Shown piece after piece: positions 6,477 through 7,002 of a stretch of DNA of 7,002 nt (position 1 is its first letter; each line of letters opens with the position of its first letter). The translations under genes and the position numbers were made by a program. Location of the stretch: assembly GCA_964569715.1 (NCBI GenBank), contig CAZMUD010000057.1:1-7002 (forward strand). The letters are read 5' to 3'. The notes beneath the pieces were generated by a model. That model ran no database searches, was not told where the DNA came from, and worked only from the letters and a program-made list of their open reading frames with translations. Source of the stretch: CAZMUD01 sp964569715 (GTDB taxonomy: Bacteria; Chloroflexota; Dehalococcoidia; Dehalococcoidales; UBA2162).

Positions 6477-6506
6477 AGATTAAAGCGTTCCGCATGGTTT
6501 TGTCAA
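6477..6506 (-). promoter_or_regulatory. Second minus-strand sigma70-like promoter
   Basis: On the minus strand, TTGACA (6506-6501) is followed 18 bases later by TAATCT (6482-6477). The -35 is perfect and the -10 fair. It lies about 150 bases upstream of the tRNA-Thr promoter, with an oligo-T hairpin between the two. It would either drive a separate short RNA or act as a tandem promoter for the tuf operon. Confidence 0.4.
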
Positions 6507-6573
6507 GTTAATGACTATCCTGATGAACCGATTTCAAGATAAGTGCTTAGCCTTGACATTGACCACTCCCTTT

Positions 6574-6586
6574 TAGCATTATGCTA
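6574..6586. promoter_or_regulatory. Operator-like palindrome overlapping the small-gene promoter
   Basis: TAGCAT-T-ATGCTA is a perfect inverted repeat of six bases with a one-base centre. Its right arm runs into the TATAAT of the extended -10 promoter. That position suits a dimeric repressor that blocks polymerase. No regulator gene is nearby, and the repeat is short enough that chance is possible. Confidence 0.35.
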
Positions 6587-6590
6587 TAAT
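6582..6590 (+). promoter_or_regulatory. Extended -10 promoter of the small plus-strand gene
   Basis: TGCTATAAT combines a TG dinucleotide with a perfect TATAAT (6585-6590). No -35 fits at 16-18 bases. TTGACC at 6559 would leave a 20-base spacer and TTGACA at 6553 a 26-base one. Transcription should start near 6597, so the leader is only about 13 bases and begins at the AGGAGG ribosome-binding site. Confidence 0.65.
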
Positions 6591-6609
6591 TAGAACTAGG
6601 AGGTGGTAT

Positions 6610-6831
6610 ATGGCTAACAAACCAACAAAAGCTAACAACATTGAAGTAGAGGTATTTACCAGCGGACAGTATGGCAATGATCTTGAAGCGTGGCAGCTTG
6701 CAATTAATGCATGGCTCAAGAACCAACCTAACAATATTGTAGTTCAAGATGTTCTCTATCGGCATTGTGGTAGAACTTCTAGGGGCAAGGATATAGTTTC
6801 TATGGCAATCATATCCAGCCCTCAAGAGTGA
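6610..6831 (+). CDS. Small hypothetical protein, 73 aa
   Basis: I do not recognise this protein. It is the only plus-strand gene in the window and is well supported by a strong AGGAGGTGG site at 6598-6606, a TGCTATAAT promoter and a downstream hairpin. It is small, soluble-looking and without a signal peptide or membrane segment. The pattern suggests a beta strand (IEVEVFTSG), a Trp-containing amphipathic helix (DLEAWQLAINAWLKNQ), a second strand (NIVVQDVLYRHCG) and a third strand (DIVSMAIISSP), which would be a compact alpha/beta fold. There is one Cys at residue 53. It sits alone between tRNA-Tyr and tRNA-Thr/tuf, transcribed against them. The minus-strand frame across it is a shadow. No function can be assigned. 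Confidence 0.75.
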   Translation: MANKPTKANNIEVEVFTSGQYGNDLEAWQLAINAWLKNQPNNIVVQDVLYRHCGRTSRGKDIVSMAIISSPQE

Positions 6832-6870
6832 ATATAGTGATGTAAAGGTGAAGTGGAAAAGAAAATCAAG

Positions 6871-6898
6871 TAAGGGGAGCTGCTAGCAGCTCCCCTTA
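6871..6898. terminator. 28-bp perfect palindrome, probable bidirectional terminator
   Basis: The sequence reads TAAGGGGAGCTG-CTAG-CAGCTCCCCTTA, which folds to a 12-pair, GC-rich stem with a four-base loop on either strand. It lies 40 bases after the stop of the small plus-strand gene and 40 bases beyond the 3' end of tRNA-Tyr on the minus strand. The minus-strand flank is richer in T (CTTGATTTTCTTTT) than the plus-strand flank (TTATCAGT), so it may work better for tRNA-Tyr. Neither side has a canonical uninterrupted U run. Confidence 0.65.
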
Positions 6899-6938
6899 TC
6901 AGTAAAAAGTCGCATTTGAATAGGTGTGTCTCAAGCTG

Positions 6939-7002
6939 TGGTGGAGGGGGCAGGATTCGAACCTGCGAAGCCCGTCAGGGCGGCAATTTTACAGACTGCT
7001 CC
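6939..7002 (-). tRNA. tRNA-Tyr (anticodon GTA), 5' part beyond the window
   Basis: On the minus strand the visible part contains the anticodon arm GCAGT-CTGTAAA-ATTGC with anticodon GTA. A long variable arm with the stem GCCC-TGAC-GGGC follows, as expected for a class II bacterial tRNA-Tyr. Then come the T arm GCAGG-TTCGAAT-CCTGC, the 3' acceptor strand CCCCTCC, discriminator A and an encoded CCA (6941-6939). The D arm and 5' acceptor strand lie outside. Tyr, Thr and tuf in this order recalls the tRNA-Tyr-Gly-Thr-tufB group of E. coli, though tRNA-Gly is absent and a gene has come between. Confidence 0.93.

Noticed and set aside
6226..6495. Minus-strand 89-aa frame
   Set aside because: It reads straight through tRNA-Thr and the tuf promoter and has no ribosome-binding site.
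6547..6825. Minus-strand 92-aa frame
   Set aside because: It is antisense to the small plus-strand gene, which has a proper promoter and Shine-Dalgarno site.
1..7002. CRISPR array, insertion sequence or integrase
   Set aside because: No regularly spaced repeats, transposase motifs or terminal inverted repeats were seen on either strand.

Overview
The window looks like a chromosomal segment of an uncultured bacterium, most likely from the Chloroflexota (class Dehalococcoidia or a relative). The taxonomic guess rests on the style of the EF-Tu sequence (a Cys-rich CGCGKRECQWCG insert and a RGLTIAIAHVEYE switch I), on the tRNA-Thr/tuf/rpmG/secE/nusG/rplK/rplA order, and on a thiolase plus HMG-CoA-synthase-like/DUF35 pair of a kind also known from archaea and anaerobic degraders. 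I recalled these comparisons from memory and could not search a database.

Layout, read on the minus strand from right to left. A tRNA-Tyr(GTA) runs off the right edge. It is followed by a 28-bp perfect palindrome that probably acts as a terminator on both strands. Next is one small plus-strand gene (73 aa, unrecognised) with its own extended -10 promoter overlapped by a palindrome. The roughly 300-bp stretch at 6307-6609 has no gene. It holds that promoter, a strong minus-strand promoter (TTGACT-N17-TACAAT) for tRNA-Thr and tuf, and a second minus-strand promoter that may drive a short non-coding RNA. Then come tRNA-Thr(GGT), tuf, rpmG, a structured leader, secE, nusG, rplK and rplA. These are closely spaced and codirectional, as in one translation-machinery operon.

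After rplA the usual rplJ-rplL pair is missing. Instead, a consensus promoter (TTGACA-N17-TAAAAT) overlaps the rplA stop codon and drives two metabolic genes. The first encodes a protein that fuses an HMG-CoA-synthase-like thiolase fold to a DUF35 zinc-ribbon/OB-fold domain. The second encodes an SCP2/archaeal-type thiolase that is cut off by the left edge. In archaea, thiolase, HMG-CoA synthase and DUF35 form one acyl-channelling complex. Here the same three modules are packed into two adjacent genes. However, the HMG-CoA-synthase-like part keeps the nucleophilic Cys and seems to have lost the Glu and His normally needed for HMG-CoA formation, so its true reaction is open.

The strongest candidates for something undescribed are that fused, apparently re-purposed synthase with its partner thiolase, the structured RNA leader in front of secE, and the small gene and possible small RNA lodged between tRNA-Tyr and tRNA-Thr/tuf.
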